A stretch of DNA of 64,000 nucleotides, taken from assembly GCF_025024155.1 (NCBI RefSeq), contig NW_026251764.1, positions 124,001 to 188,000 of the forward strand. Direction: 5' to 3'. Below are positions 14,865 to 27,929 of the stretch, piece by piece. The DNA is from Gamsiella multidivaricata (taxonomy: Eukaryota; Mortierellomycota; Mortierellomycetes; Mortierellales; Mortierellaceae). Each line of letters begins with the position of its first letter. The first letter of the stretch is position 1. A program made the translations under genes and the position numbers. The notes below the pieces were generated by a model. It saw only the letters and a program-made list of their open reading frames with translations. It was not told the origin of the DNA and ran no database searches.

Positions 14865-15520
14865 GACTCAAGCGTTTATTTGTAGCACTTCAATTTCTGT
14901 GTTAGCCATCCTTCACTCAAACTACTTGTAACATCCTCCTGATTTTGAACATTAGCAACAAGAACGTGTACCATATTACCATATTGTCAGAATACAAAAT
15001 GTACTCAACCATCTCTCTCTGCCGGATAAACAGTAATGACTACAAAGAATGTTGTTTGTTTATTGTCAGCGTCTTCTGCATTGTCGCAAAGGCTATCTGC
15101 AGGTATGCAGGGTTCTATGCAAAAAGAAAAAGTGAGAATATATAATTTTTTATTCTATTTTTTTTTTTTGCTGTGTGCAGCGGTCTTTGTGGGTGGCTAT
15201 GAAAGACTCTTCCAACTGTACCACCATCACGGACAAGCGAGCGAATGAACGGAATAAATATCGTTATTTTCTATACCTTCCTCCCCTCCGATGCTACTCT
15301 TTCTTTTTCTCATTCTCGAGCCCTTTCCGCTCGGAAACACATCTCAAGAAACTTGATTACCCCTGTCCTACTCCTGTCACTGTCCCCCCTCTCCTTCCAC
15401 AAACAAACAAACAAACAAAAACTCTTCGAAAAGTACAAACGTAGCGTGTCGCGAAGCTATCACTGAGTTTTATAATTGTTTTTTTCCCTTTATATAGATA
15501 TATAAGCACTAATTACAAAT
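14865..15520. other. Tandem-gene spacer
   Basis: Spacer of about 650 bp between the homeodomain gene and the next gene on the same strand. It has a T-tract at 15160-15170 and a (CAAA)n stretch near 15400-15420. A TATA-like TATATAGATATATAA lies at about 15492-15506, some 20 bp before the next ATG. I see no gene. Confidence 0.45.
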
Positions 15521-18500
15521 ATGACATACCATGCACCTTACGAGTCCCAGTTCTGTGGACGTGTGGGTGCGCTTAAGAAATGGACGTCGACGCCCGAGCG
15601 ATTCACGCTTCTGTTACAGAGTCTCGGGCTTTTGGAGAGGAGGCCACAACAACAACACCATCAGCAGCAGCACTACCACAGTTTACAGCAGAGATACTAT
15701 GGTCAAGACAGTAACCCGAGTAGTACCTCTCTGCGATCCGGGGTTTCGACTCTTCAGCAGCAACAGCAGGATAAGAAGCAACAGAGATATTACGGGCAAG
15801 GCGATAATGCGAGTAGCACTTTTTTGAGACCCGAAACTTCAAGGCTGCAACAACAACACCAGCAAGTATCGATCGATCACGTCCAGGAGATTTCTTCATC
15901 CCACGATTCCCACAACACCCTACACACCCTATCCTCAAATGAATACCAGGCGCCTCACCAACAAGGCCAGCACCAGCAATATCGTGAACCCCAGAACCGA
16001 CCCCCATTCGCGCCCCAAAGGGATGTGTTATCAAAATTATATGTACTCACGACCGCGGATATGGAACGCAAGTTCTTGATAAAGATCTTTCCCTCCCAAA
16101 CACCATTCTCACACCCTGCTACCACCGCCGCAGGCACAGGCACAGGCATAGGCACAGACACAGGCACAGGCAGGGGTACAGGCATGGGCGATGCGGCTGC
16201 GATCGATGCGACTGTGGTCGACGCAGAACAAGAGATGCTGGAGAAGATGGTCCAGCATGCGATCGAGAATGAGCTCGGAGCCATGCATTGGGCGCGAGCG
16301 CACTGGCAAGTTCCTTCAAGAAAAAAAAAAAAAAAAACTTATATTACACTCCACACCAAGCTGGCCAGCTTTTTCTGGGATCCGGCTTTGGTTTTATATT
16401 TTACGTGCTAATAACTGTATTTGTCGTAATGGGTACGGGGGGTTTTTTTTTTTTTTTTTTTTTTTTTTTGGTGCTACAGCAAGAATTTTCGAACACCTGA
16501 GGTTCTGGGATACGCCTATCAGGGTCTTGCAAAGGATATGAAGGCATGTCTGGAGATCTTTGGGATCTTTGGATTTATCCTGATGGAACTCCCAGCTGGC
16601 GGGGTGCTGTATCAAGGCCCTGCACAAGAGTGTCGATTGGAGGAAGCGGCGCATTTTGCGATCAGTGAGCACCTCGCCAAGGTAGATTCTTTTTTTTTTC
16701 TACTCTAAAAAAAAAAGGAAAGGGCTGTGAAGAAAATATTACAGTTGTTGATGACGATGATACTCTTTGTTGCTGTCCTTGGTTTTCTAGCTACTGTTTG
16801 AAATGAGGAGCAAGGTACAGGATGCGGTCTCTGGATTCGATACGCAGCAGCGACACTTCATGACCCAGTCAAGATTCGGTATGTTCGCTGCCCATCATTT
16901 TTTTTTTTTTTTTTTTTTCCCTCAACTATTGATTGCAATGGTATTTTGACATCCATTTCGGTTTTTTTTTCTTTAGATTTAATCGTCCAAGCACTCGACA
17001 CGTTCCACGATTTTGGTAAAGAGTCCACGCCAGCATTTTTACAGGGCACATCGGAGGATCTACAGGCACCAAGAGTCTTGCATCGCTATACTGCACAGCG
17101 AAAACTCAAAGACGATAATGACAACGATCTCCAGGATGAAGAAGACAGCGACGAAGACGACTACTGCGACAGCGACGACGACGATGGATCAAACCTTGCG
17201 AGCGAGGCTTTAGGCGAGCGCCTCGTAAACACAGCACCGCTCAACAGCGCATACTATCGTAATCAAGACAGCGCATTTACCACTGTTACCAATACCACTA
17301 CCACCGCCATCGCGCCGACTCCCCCTGTCGCGATAGCTGCGGCTGCATATCACAGTACACCGATCCCGCCACAAAGACCGGTCCGTGCTCCTGGGCATAT
17401 CCCAATGACGGCAACGGCTGCGGCCAAGTTCAGCGCACCTCTACCACGGGTGTCCAGTCTCGCTCATGCGGTGGCATCGTCCTCGAGATCGGCTTTGATC
17501 ACCACAGACCGTACAGTGCAATATCCGCCAGTCCCATACCCTCGCACCCCACGGATGGATGCCCATCGTAAAAAGACACCGCAGACGAGTAAACCACTCA
17601 ATCCTACGAACGACACTTCCGTACCCAGCACCTGGCATCCTGTCGTAGAAGGATCAAAGAGAGATGATTCGCAACGGACGTCTGGAACGAGTCAGCAGGT
17701 GTCTTCTGAAGCACGAGCTCCACCAGGACTGGATACTTCTATAGCAGAGACCAAATCCTGGTTCGATCAGGATCCAAGCGTCTATTGCAGTAGCCGCGCG
17801 CGCCATGACGACGGCGGGGAGGTTGGTTGCGTGAAGTACAACCTCACCACTGCACTGGCTCCAAGACCATCGCACGATTTGACCTCGCGCTCAACCGTAC
17901 TCCCGACCAGGGGCCTGCGTGCGAGAGCGTCCAGGCCCAGTACTGAGGAAGATAACTTTTCCTGGATGACCGAAAACAGTATCCCTTGGCCCACAAAGTT
18001 TATGCGTCCGTCGCGACCGGGCGAGGTGTATTCCTGTGTGGCAGAGTACGAGCAAGCACAGCTCATGAATACGTTGGTAGCCCTTGGACGGCTGGACTCC
18101 CATCCTGGATCGACATGCCGTTTCCCACAAGAGCTCCTTGACTTACTCCCACGGATCCTTTGTCTCGCACATGATGAATTACTCTTTGCAGGCTCTAAAC
18201 TCGACCTCGCCATCAGACGTAGGACCGTTCGCGAAGACCTTCCGTATTCGCGGCCGACGGGGATATTCATAGACCATCGAGCGGTGTTCACATGCACAAA
18301 CCTGGGGCCGGGCTCCCTTGTTATTAACCGGCAGCGTGGGGAGATCCTTGCGATGATCAATTTCCAGCATGCGGGGTTCCTGCCGAGTTATGTCGAGAAC
18401 GTCCAGGGTCTGTTTGTGGAGACTAGTCACTCATCCTTCTGGAACGTGGATCGACATGTATTGAATGACGACGCGGGCAGGGGCGGCAATGTTGATGAGC

Positions 18501-20484
18501 TCCAAGATGGATCGGTAAGGAGAACAGGCTTGTTGCGTACCACTCGACCATCGACACTCGCGACCCCACGATATGCTTCACCGTCGCAATCGACGGACGC
18601 AGTTGCGGCAGGGGTGTTGATGGTTCTGGGGCTGAGGCCCGGAAAGGATACTTGTCCGTCGTACTCGAGACGAGGTAACCACCCATCGCCCTACCCGATC
18701 ATCAACCATTACACCACACGGGGTTCTTCGGCCCCTTGCAAGTCCATGGGGTACTATGAGCAACCCCCTCCTCCTCTTTTTCCAGCCCCGGTTTCCTTGC
18801 CGCCAAGTCCCGAAATCATCATCAAGGACTCCGAGTCGATTTCGGAAATGTCTTCCCGTACGAATAATGGTACCAAACACCCAAGGGCTTTCAGGGGCGG
18901 CCTCAAGAACCTGGCGCCGATAAAATGGGCCATGTCTAGAGATCGACCTGGATCTCCGCCCGCGAGTAAATCGCCGATCGAGGCAGCCATGAACCTCAGT
19001 CTCTCCTCGATCCCAAACTCATACACCCCTACCTCAGCTGTTACTGCAAATCAGTCTGAGAGCCCTTCGAACGTCGCATTGTCCATGCACAGCGACTCTG
19101 TTGGGAGGTCGAACGCGTCTGATAAGCACACCTCCGCAGGTACGAACTCATCTTCAAGCCGCCTTACCGTTCCAAAGCCCTTCCCCACTCAGGTTGGGAT
19201 GTTAGTTCCTAGGGTTCCGACGGTGAACCAAGGCGGGTGGTCGCATTTCCTAGACTCGTACCGCGCCCAAGACTCTCAGAAGAGTCATGCTCCGGGTAAG
19301 GATAAGCAGCGGGCCACGACGTCTCCGGTCCAATCCACGAGCACTTCGACTTCTAGTTCTTCCTGTTGTTCTTCTCCTTCTTCTTCTTTTGGCTCTTCCG
19401 GACGGATGCGTATCCCTGTCAGACCCAATACGGGAATCGACCATGGGCCGACAAAAGATGCGAGTCAGTTTTTTGAGCATGGTCATGAGTCAAAGTACCT
19501 GGATGCGTTGATCTGTTTGTGTAGGACGTTGCAGAACCTGATAGTCGTGCTCGAGGCTGGTGGGATTGTGTTGACGCCACATCAGCTCCTGACGGCGGTC
19601 GCGCTTAAGAGGCAGCAGTGGGAGCAAGAACAGCACCAGCGCCAGCACCTGCACCACCAACATCCTGTTGAGATCGCAGTTACTTCACAGCAGCAGCCTG
19701 TTAGCACCATGGCCCACCAGAGACAACAGCATCGGACAGAATCGACGGCCGGCGCCGCTACCGCTGCCACGGTCACTGCTGCCGTCGTGGGGATTCCTGA
19801 ACAGAAGTCTTCGACCGCCACCCCACCACCAGAGTCGCCCTCGAAATGTCGACGATCCCGACGAAATATTTTCATAACGATGCTCAAAAAGACTACAAGG
19901 CGCCGTCCATCCTCCACAGCGACCGGATCCTCAGCCCCGTCCAAGTCTTTGCCCCTCTTACCTGATGATGACCTCCCACGGACCTACCGACCCTCGCGTT
20001 CTTCAGATGACAATATCTTGTACTCCGCGCCCGGGAAACAACGCGACCCGCTACCCTCAGAACTCCCGGACCATCTCTTGAACCTCAGTACCGCAGGGGT
20101 GAACAGCGCTATGGGGCAGAGCACGCTCTCGATCACCAGGGCCCCCCATGACGGCAACAACATCTCCAATAATGGTGATCAGAACCCGGATCCCGAGCGT
20201 TTGAGGTTTCCGTCCATCAACCCTATGGGCTTACGATTGACATACTCGAGACCGGGCGGACGGGGACCGGAAGAGATGATTGTGCCGTTGGCGACGGATC
20301 TGCGACTCGGGAGTATGACGGCGAGACACTTGCCGGCGTACGGGATCCGGTTGAGCAATCGGGACGGGACCAAGTTCCTGGCGGAGGTAGAGATGGAGAG
20401 GATCGAGGGATTGGAACGGGAATTCTGGAAGGAGTTTGAGGGACTTTGTGATCGAGGGGACTTTATAGGGGATATCGGCGCCGA

Positions 20485-20517
<33 letters not shown>

Positions 20518-20842
20518 CGGCAGTAATGATAGTAGTCGCCGTAATAACAGTAACGGTCGTGGTAACAGCAGTAGTAGTGGTAGTAACAAGGAAGCGGCGG
20601 ATGAGGATGATCCAGTGGGAGAGCAAACAGGGCAGCGAGGAGTGGATGAGGGGAACAAGGAGAAGGAGAAGGAGAGAAGGAATGATGGTAGTAGCAATGG
20701 TACCAGTGGTATCAGATCAAGGTATCCGGGCGTGGCGCTGCTGTATCTGGAGGATTTGGTATACCATCTGGAGATGGTTGAGCGGTATGTGACCAAGCTG
20801 GAGGCCTATGCGGAAAAGCACTACCGGAACCTGAGGATATAA
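15521..20842 (+). CDS. Large low-complexity protein, unknown function
   Basis: Four exons (15521-16305, 16480-16681, 16791-16878, 16977-20842) encode about 1646 residues. The first intron fits only as a GC-AG intron with donor GCAAGT at 16306; the plausible GT at 16310 would lead into a stop. The N-terminus (CGRVGALKKW, then a Gln/His-rich stretch) and the part encoded by exons 2-3 look folded (EVLGYAYQGLAKDMKACLEIFGIFGF). The large last exon is mostly disordered, with acidic DEEDSDEDD, Pro/Ser-rich segments and a long serine run encoded by (AGT)n at 20486-20517. It ends with a conserved-looking helical end (GVALLYLEDLVYHLEMVERY). A second ordered segment occurs near DLRLGSMTARHLPAYGIRL. I do not recognise the family. 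The two ordered ends suggest an interaction scaffold, but no function is assigned. Confidence 0.75.
20486..20518 (+). repeat. (AGT)n trinucleotide run in coding sequence
   Basis: About eleven consecutive AGT codons encode a serine homopolymer in the orphan protein. Interrupted AGT/AGC units continue to about 20585. The (TA)n/(CA)n tract just after the stop (20847-20876) is a separate microsatellite. Confidence 0.85.
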
Positions 20843-21100
20843 CACGTATATATACACACACACATATATATATATACAGCTGTAGAGAGTATATATTTTT
20901 TTTCTTATATTTTTTTCTTATTGTGCTGTACAGTTGAAAGTACAATGGAGAGGTCATCAGGGCCAAGGCCATTGGGGGTTCATTACTAGCCCAGGGGAAG
21001 GAGGAGGGATATGGTATGTACAGGATTAGATGTTGTGAAGGGAAAAAAAAGAGAGATAGGGCGCGATATTATACATGAGTGAAGGAATACGTTTTTGCCT

Positions 21101-23911
21101 TCAAAGAACAATGACCTGGAACCTCTCGATCCCAGCTGCCATGCCTAAACCACTACGCCCACCACCACCATCCTCCGACTCGTCCTCGTTTCGCCTCGGA
21201 GCGGTACTACTACTGCTGCTCCCACCGCTACCACTGCTGCTGCTGTTGGTGTTGTTATTGGTGATGTTGTAAACGATCGTGAATCGAGAACCGCTGCGCT
21301 CGTATGTTACAGGCCTATCGATATCATGTTTGCAAAGCGGACAGCTCTTATCCGTCAACAACCACTGATCCACGCACTCGAGATGGAAATGATGTTGACA
21401 AGGCAGGAACCGGATCGTCTCTGCTGGAGCATAGTCTCCAAGACAGATCGCACAGATCGCTTCTTCAGGGTCACTTCCGAACATGCCGTCGGTCATGGAC
21501 ATGGAACGCAATTTGTCGATCATGGGTTTCGTAGCGGTCCTGGTGAGTCCTGAGGAGATTGATGGTGGAAGGACCCGTGTGAGCAGGAAGGAGCTGCATG
21601 GCTATTGTCCAGAGGGTCCAAAAAAAATATATATAAAAAAAAAAGTAGGAAGGTTAACATTTGACATCCATGCATGTCGCTGTGTGTCCCTGTCAAAACA
21701 AAAATAAAAATAAAAAATACACAAAAAAAAAAGCTAGAGCTTGTGGCCATTGCTTACCAAGAAGTAGAGTCCAACCAAAGACATATGAAATATGATGATC
21801 TTGAACGAGAGCGTGTACACTGGATCGTTCGACGGTAACTATAAAATTTTCATTGAGAGGAGAAAAGGGTCCAGAGCCATCATCATCACAAATGAATTAG
21901 TATTCCGATCTACAAATGCCTCTTTGCCTTTTTTTTTTTTTTTTTTTTAATCATCTTCCTTACACAAATAGGATCCCGCCGGGTACGGTCAGCCCCCAAG
22001 AACCCGACGCCGACGATGGTCCAGATCATAAAGATGATCAACAAGACCCTCGAGCGCTGATCCAAAGCCGCGACCCTGCTGGACATGGTCTGCCGCTGGA
22101 GGATGAAGCACGCACAGAGGATCTGGACCGAAAACAGGAACGCCTGCACGGTCAACCAACTAAACAATTGCTCATCGCAAATCACTCTAATTTTAAAACA
22201 GTAATAGTAATATAAAAAAAATAAGTACGAGCAAGAGAATTGAGACATATTGCCATGGGAGGTTTTTTTTTTTTTTAGCGAGACATGGCGTGCATTTTTC
22301 TTAGGACGAGCCAAAAACAAAAAAAAAAAAAACTCACTCTGTTGTTAGAAGGCGCCCGATGGTGATGGAGGTGAGGGGGATGAGATAGAGCAGATAGCAC
22401 GTATTCACGATCCTAAAATGTTATTATGATCAAATGACAATTTTTGTTTTGTTCAGGGTCAGTTTTTTTTTTTCCTTTTTTCGCATTATCGTTCTGCGGA
22501 CGAACCACTTCACCACAGACATTTGGGAGACAGGGGGGAGTGCGCATTGCATCTCCCCTGCTTTCTCTTTCCCCTCTTCCTTTTTACCACATGAAAAACG
22601 AAAAAAAAAGAACCCCTCATACCTGATTGCCGACCAGGAGGAAGAGACCGAGGAGGAAGAGAGGTGGGCGACGCTGAAGAACTGAGGTCGCTGTGAATAG
22701 AGTCGAGAGACAAACGAGTGGGAGAGAAGAGCTCTCAAAAAGTCACTCAGGCGATGATACCCATGACTCGAAAAACTGCCCCCTCCAGAAGGGAAAAGAG
22801 CCGGTCCAGGAGACGCCATGATGATCCCACTGTGTGCATCCGGATCCGTTTCGGTTTCGACGGCTTCGGTTTGGTTGGTCTGGTACAAAAACACCCTGCC
22901 GCCTCGTGTTGTTTGCGCCGGCGCAGAGGCCGATGTTGAGAAAGGTTGAAGGCGCATCGAGGAGACGGGCGTATTTGTCAAGAGACCTCCAGACCCTGTT
23001 CCGTGAGGGGTTAATGCGTGGCTGTGGTTGCTGTGGTTGCTGTGGAGGCCAAGGCGGGGCAAAGGCATGGTTGGACCCTCGCGCGGTTCGGTATGGTATG
23101 GAGAGGACGAAGACAAAGAGGTGGACGCATTGACGCCGCTGCTGCCTGGGTTCTTTACGTCGAATTTAATGTCTGGATTGAAAGGTGAGCTCATCCTCCG
23201 TTGTCCAGCTCTCTGTTGATAGCCCGCGGGGGCATCACTGCTGATGAAGACGCCCGGTTCGCTGGCGTCCGGGATAGAGTATCCAGAGTTGGGTGTTGCT
23301 GATCTTTGCAGCTGCTGATGCAGCGTCGACAATCTCCTCCCAGTCATCGAAGTGTCGAATCCACGACAGCTGTTGATGTCTGTTGATCGATGAGTGCTCA
23401 TAGACGGCAGTGGTGATTGAAAGCGCGACGTGAAGACGTCTGGACGAGTAGGTGTTGCTGTCGTATTGGCAGAAGCAGCGGCGACAGCAAAGGCGCTTGA
23501 AGTCCTGTCGGACGGCGTGGCTACTCCTCCGGTTGGAGCCCAAGAAGGTGGCAGTTCGCGACAGTCGAGGGTTCTGTTGAAGGCGGTGCTTTCGTATCGC
23601 TCGGACATGGAGAAGGGCGTCAGAGGTTTGCGAGACATGTCCAATAATGGATCGCGGAGAACCATTGACCCGTCGTTCCACTGTCGGGTTGAGGTCGGCG
23701 TCGGTGTTGCTGAAGAAGAAAGAGTTGGCCCTTGAAGAGGAAGCTCGTTCGCATTCTCTACCGGATTCCCCTTGTCGTCGTTGTCGTTGTTGCTGCCGTT
23801 GTCATTATCATTCCTGTTCCCTTGGTCGTTATTGCAATTGAGACCACTGCAGCAGGAGCAGATCTTGTCTGGACTGTGAATTCGCCCGGATGCTGAAGGG
23901 ACTGCCTTCAT
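21101..23911 (-). CDS. Multi-pass membrane RING-H2 E3 ligase
   Basis: Five exons (23911-22623, 22412-22338, 22186-21964, 21838-21758, 21601-21101) encode about 722 residues. A 400-residue disordered Ser/Thr/Asn-rich N-terminus comes first. About four transmembrane helices follow, including IVNTCYLLYLIPLTSITIG, LTVQAFLFSVQILCACFIL, VLLIIFMIWTIVGVGFLGA and LSFKIIIFHMSLVGLYFL. The C-terminal RING-H2 finger reads CAICLGDY, LPCQHHFHLECVDQWL and CPLCKHDI, with all eight zinc ligands present. A Ser/Gly tail ends the protein. Helices followed by a cytosolic RING-H2 are typical of ER or endosomal ubiquitin ligases. The order resembles plant At1g12760-like proteins and uncharacterised fungal proteins. 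The start at 23911 is chosen because upstream frame content is poly-Lys/Phe read from T-tracts. Confidence 0.85.
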
Positions 23912-25321
23912 GGCCAGGGAGGATTGAAATATCCGAGAAGGAAAAAAAAAAAAAAGGATGTGCGAAATAGGCGTGTCGAGGAAGCGAAGGAAATACAAAA
24001 GAAAGAGAAGCTGGCAAAACAAAGTCAATTGAAGGAGTAAGGGTTGGCGGGTACGAAAAAAAAAGGGAGGGAAGGGGATTGCAATCGCGGATGAAGAGTA
24101 AAGGAGAAAAGATACCCGATAATGCGCGGCGGAACAAACCACAGGCGGATGACATACGTGCTGCTGTGGGGGAGGAGGTGCGAAGATGGGGAAGTTGGGG
24201 GGGAGAGCGAAACAAGACCCATGGAAGGGGTGTGTATGCGTGAATCTTTTTTTCTTTTTTCTTTTTTTCTTTTTTTTTTGTGTGGGGTGAGAGCTCAATG
24301 ACCACACCCTTGTGTATTGAACTAGACCTGCTCTTCTTTTCCTCCGCAACCACGACTACGGCGGGCCAGGTTCAAGGAAGCCCAACTGGGCCCAGGGAAG
24401 TTCACTTTGCTCGGTCAAATATTGGGACACATTGGGACCTATCATTGAAAGAATAGAAAAAAAAAAAACGAGATTTCTTCCCAGCACCATCGACATTTTC
24501 ACCGATGAAGTTTCCCTACCCCACCACCGCCGCCACCACGCTGTTGAGCAAGGGGGGGAAGGAGGTGAAAACAAAAGGACGAAATAAACAAAAACAACAT
24601 GCAGTACATGCAGATGTAATGAATATATTGTTGGTATCGGCTCATGCTCACCACTGGATGCTACACAAACACCCTGCATTGGAATGTCACGAGCGGCATC
24701 ATGGTGGTCAGCAATAACCGTAATTATCATGCATGCCCCCCACCTCCTCCTCCCGAATCGAACCCAAACAATCGCGTGGTGTGAAAAGGGACCTCTTTGT
24801 AGAGGAAGCATAGCAGTTGAACGTCCCAGGTACAGACCCGGGAAACGCGGTTTTCCTACTAATTCTCCTGCACGCGCCAAAAAAAAGATCCCGTTGTGAA
24901 CAAACAAGCTGACGGACTGCCGGGTGAACCATGCGCAAAACGAGATATGCTCGTGCGTTCAGTAATGCAGGTATCCAAAATGACGAAATCTGCAAAAAAA
25001 AAAAATGGGTTCTGTCAATCAAATAATGAAAAAACAAGAATAAAAAAAAAGGGCGGGAAAGAGAGCCTTTTGATTTTCTTGACAAGCAAAAGGATGGGTG
25101 CGCGAGTAAAAGAAGTAAAGGCCCGTGGCAAATGCAGACAGTTCAGTCGTTTCGTTTGTTTATTTCCACCATGGTGTGATAGATCGCGCTGCTAGCCAGA
25201 ACGGTCTGTCGTTTTTTTTTTTTTTTTTTTTTTTTTGTGGTTTCCTGGTTTCTTAATGTTCCCACCTCCCTAACCGCAATGATGCCAACAATGCTACGTC
25301 TACGGATCGCCTTTTGTGCAT
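23912..25321. other. Intergenic region, RING gene promoter and EB1 3' side
   Basis: About 1.4 kb with several A/T homopolymers (for example 24247-24280, 24459-24470 and a 23-nt T run at 25212-25236). Open frames inside it are low in complexity and match no family I know. No RNA gene was recognised. Confidence 0.45.
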
Positions 25322-27018
25322 TTAAAATGTCTCGTCTGGGTATTCACCCTCTGCCGCCGCCTGGTCCTCCTCTGGGATCTCAAATCCCTCCTATTCACGA
25401 TGAAAAAGAAAGGAAAAACAAAGAGAAAATCAATAAGAAACAACTAGTCAGTGAATATCCTCTTTTGCAGCTCAATGATTCGTATGTTCATGTCCAATCT
25501 CATATATACCTCTGTGCTGTAGAGAACAGCCTGGATCTCCTTCAAAAGTGGGCTGTCGGCCATCTCGGACGACCGTTCCAAGTCCTGCTGGATCAGCACC
25601 TCAATATCACGCAGCTTGCCAAAGTAGAAATCGCGCTCCTTTTCCAATGCCGCGACCGTGTTGCGTTCCTCTTGGAGCTCCTTTTGCAAGTTCAGCACGA
25701 CTGCATGATCGGGGCTAGCCTGTTTTCGCAGCGACGTGTTCCCTGCCGACATTACTGAGCCGCGCCCTGTCACCGAGCGGTTTGCTATTCACAAGACACC
25801 CCCAACCGAAGAATGACATGACGTGGATCATGATCCTTGTTAGCGCATCCTATTTCTTAAGAACATCCATTACCAATGGTCAAGATTGCCCGTTGCCCAA
25901 GTAAAAAGATCCCGGAATAGAGATTGCAGTTCCTGTTTCTCTCACCTGCACTGCTCGAGCTGTTCATGGCTCTTCTAGGAGGAGCGGCTGCAGATCGGTT
26001 GCTGACAGGAACATCACCGGAAGCTCCTCGGCGTGCGGCAGCGTCATAGGGTCCTCCGGGGAAATAGGCATCCCAGTACTTCTTTAGCCACTGCGTGAAC
26101 TCGAGATTGTCCTGCATCTTACACTTCATCAGACGATCTGTCGGGATTGACTATGGTATGATCGACACGCATCGAGAGAAAATTGGAGGAGGAGGAGGGG
26201 GACGAGAAACGTGGGAATTGATATAGAATAATCGTTAGGCTGCGGTCAAGAGCGAATAAGATCAGATCTTGCAAGAGTCAGGTTTTTTTTTTTTTTTGGT
26301 CATGACTGAGTACCTTGTCAACCTTATGCTGCTGGAAGCAGGTCTGGAGCACCTTGTAGTTCCCCAGATACTCGTACTCGTGTTTTGACGAGAACTTGAT
26401 GCGTGACATTGGAAGGTCGCCTGAAGAGAACAGGGTAGAAAAAGAGGACCATAAAATTCAGCATTTGTTGCGGTTCAACCCATCCAATGCACTGCAGAGT
26501 TTGCCAACCATTTGTCGCCATGTGGGAAACAGTATGTACCATAGATTGAATCCATGATCTGGACATACGCCGCGCCTAGAACGTGTTATGTATCGAGAAT
26601 CAGTAGATGGGAGAAGGGGGTTAGCATCCAAAAAAAAAAAAAAAGGCTCCAAGACCCCTCCCCCCCCCTCAGATCCATTCAAGCGTGCGCACAAGGTTTG
26701 TAGTCACGCGTCCCCGAAAGTGCTCTCTCACTCCCATTCTTCCTCGTCTTTGTTGAGCAGGACATGGTCTGTATGCTGCAATCGCTGGGTGCATAAGAGT
26801 AATATCTCTCCAGACATATAGACCAGAATAAAGTCAAAAGAGCAATTGCTAAAATTGTTTGCGGTGATCCTCCGCTTGATTACTCCAGAGAAATATCTCG
26901 AGACCAAATGGGTGTCTTTATTGCGATGAGTACCTGATCCCAACTGCTCGATCTTGGTGTAGCTAAGACCCAAGAGGTCGTTGACCCAGGCGATGAGTTC
27001 TCCTCTGCTCTCAGACAT
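25322..27018 (-). CDS. BIM1: EB1/Bim1/Mal3 microtubule plus-end tracking protein
   Basis: Six exons (27018-26934, 26575-26540, 26420-26314, 26150-25946, 25784-25510, 25390-25322) encode about 258 residues, the usual EB1 size. The N-terminal calponin-homology domain starts MSESRGELIAWVNDLLGL and continues through AAYVQIMDSIYG, IKFSSKHEYEYLGNYKVLQ and MKCKMQDNLEFTQWLKKYWD. A Ser/Ala-rich linker follows, then the EB1 dimerisation coiled coil and four-helix bundle (ERDFYFGKLRDIEVLIQQ). The protein ends in an acidic tail, EYPDETF. The final aromatic residue after acidic residues resembles the EEY/F signal read by CAP-Gly proteins. One exon is only 36 nt. EB1 recruits partners to growing microtubule ends and supports polarised growth and spindle positioning. 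Confidence 0.96.
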
Positions 27019-27929
27019 GGTTATGGTTATGTGGGTGATGAGGCGTTGATTCGGATTGGGAAAGTGAAGAGAGAAATGAGGAGAAGAGGGAGGTGCGTGA
27101 GTGTGTGCAAAGGCCCCTTACAAGAAAGAATGCCCTTCTGTTAAGTGACTCGACCCTGCGGGAGAGTGCACTTTTTTTCTTCAGGGACGGGGGCATGGGT
27201 ATTTGTTTCTGAGATGTGGTGACGCCAAGGAGGAGATTGCCATGCGCGCACTGTGCGGATTCATGCATGGGGGGTGGAACAAGCAAGCAAACAGGCGGAA
27301 GAAAAGTGCCCAGGTACAACGGGACCATGTTACACCAGGAACGCGTACAGCGGAGATGAAGATCTCCACTCGGGAAAAAAAAAAGAAAGAGAGATTAATT
27401 GGCCATTGCGCCCAGGTATCGAACAGTTGAGCGAGTAAGAGCAAAAACACCTTATCCTCGCATTCGCATTCGCCTTCAAGTTCGATGAACATATAGCATT
27501 TGTCGCATTCATAGTCCATCACATCCATACATATGGTGAATTTGTTTTTTAATGTTAATAAAACGTCAAAGAGAAAAAAGCAAATCAGAAATACAGTTTT
27601 GTTACAAGGAAGAGAAGGACGACTCGGATTAAGAGACCAGAGGGAGTTGCGGGGAGGAGTGTTTGCCGAAAAAGACTGGACAGAAGGAGAGGATATAAGG
27701 CGTCAAGGAAACCCGGTTTGTTGGCCAGCAGACAAAGAAAAAAAGACTGAAAAAAACGATATTACAAAAAAAAAAACGCAGAAAACAATAATGAACCGCT
27801 GGTAAAGGATGAACGAGTTGTTGCTCTAGTCCATCCTTTTCAATAGTTTTTTTTTCCCCTTCCTGTCCCCGGTCTTCTTCCTCCTATTTTTGTTCTTTTC
27901 AAAAGACTGAATGGCCCCAATTTCCGCCT
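27019..27929. other. Spacer between EB1 and histone H1
   Basis: About 900 bp upstream of EB1 and downstream of H1. The part next to the EB1 ATG is purine-rich on the plus strand. I see no supported gene. Confidence 0.45.

Noticed and set aside
20179..20796. Long minus-strand Leu/Ser-rich frame of 205 codons.
   Set aside because: Antisense shadow of the (AGT)n serine-coding region of the orphan gene.
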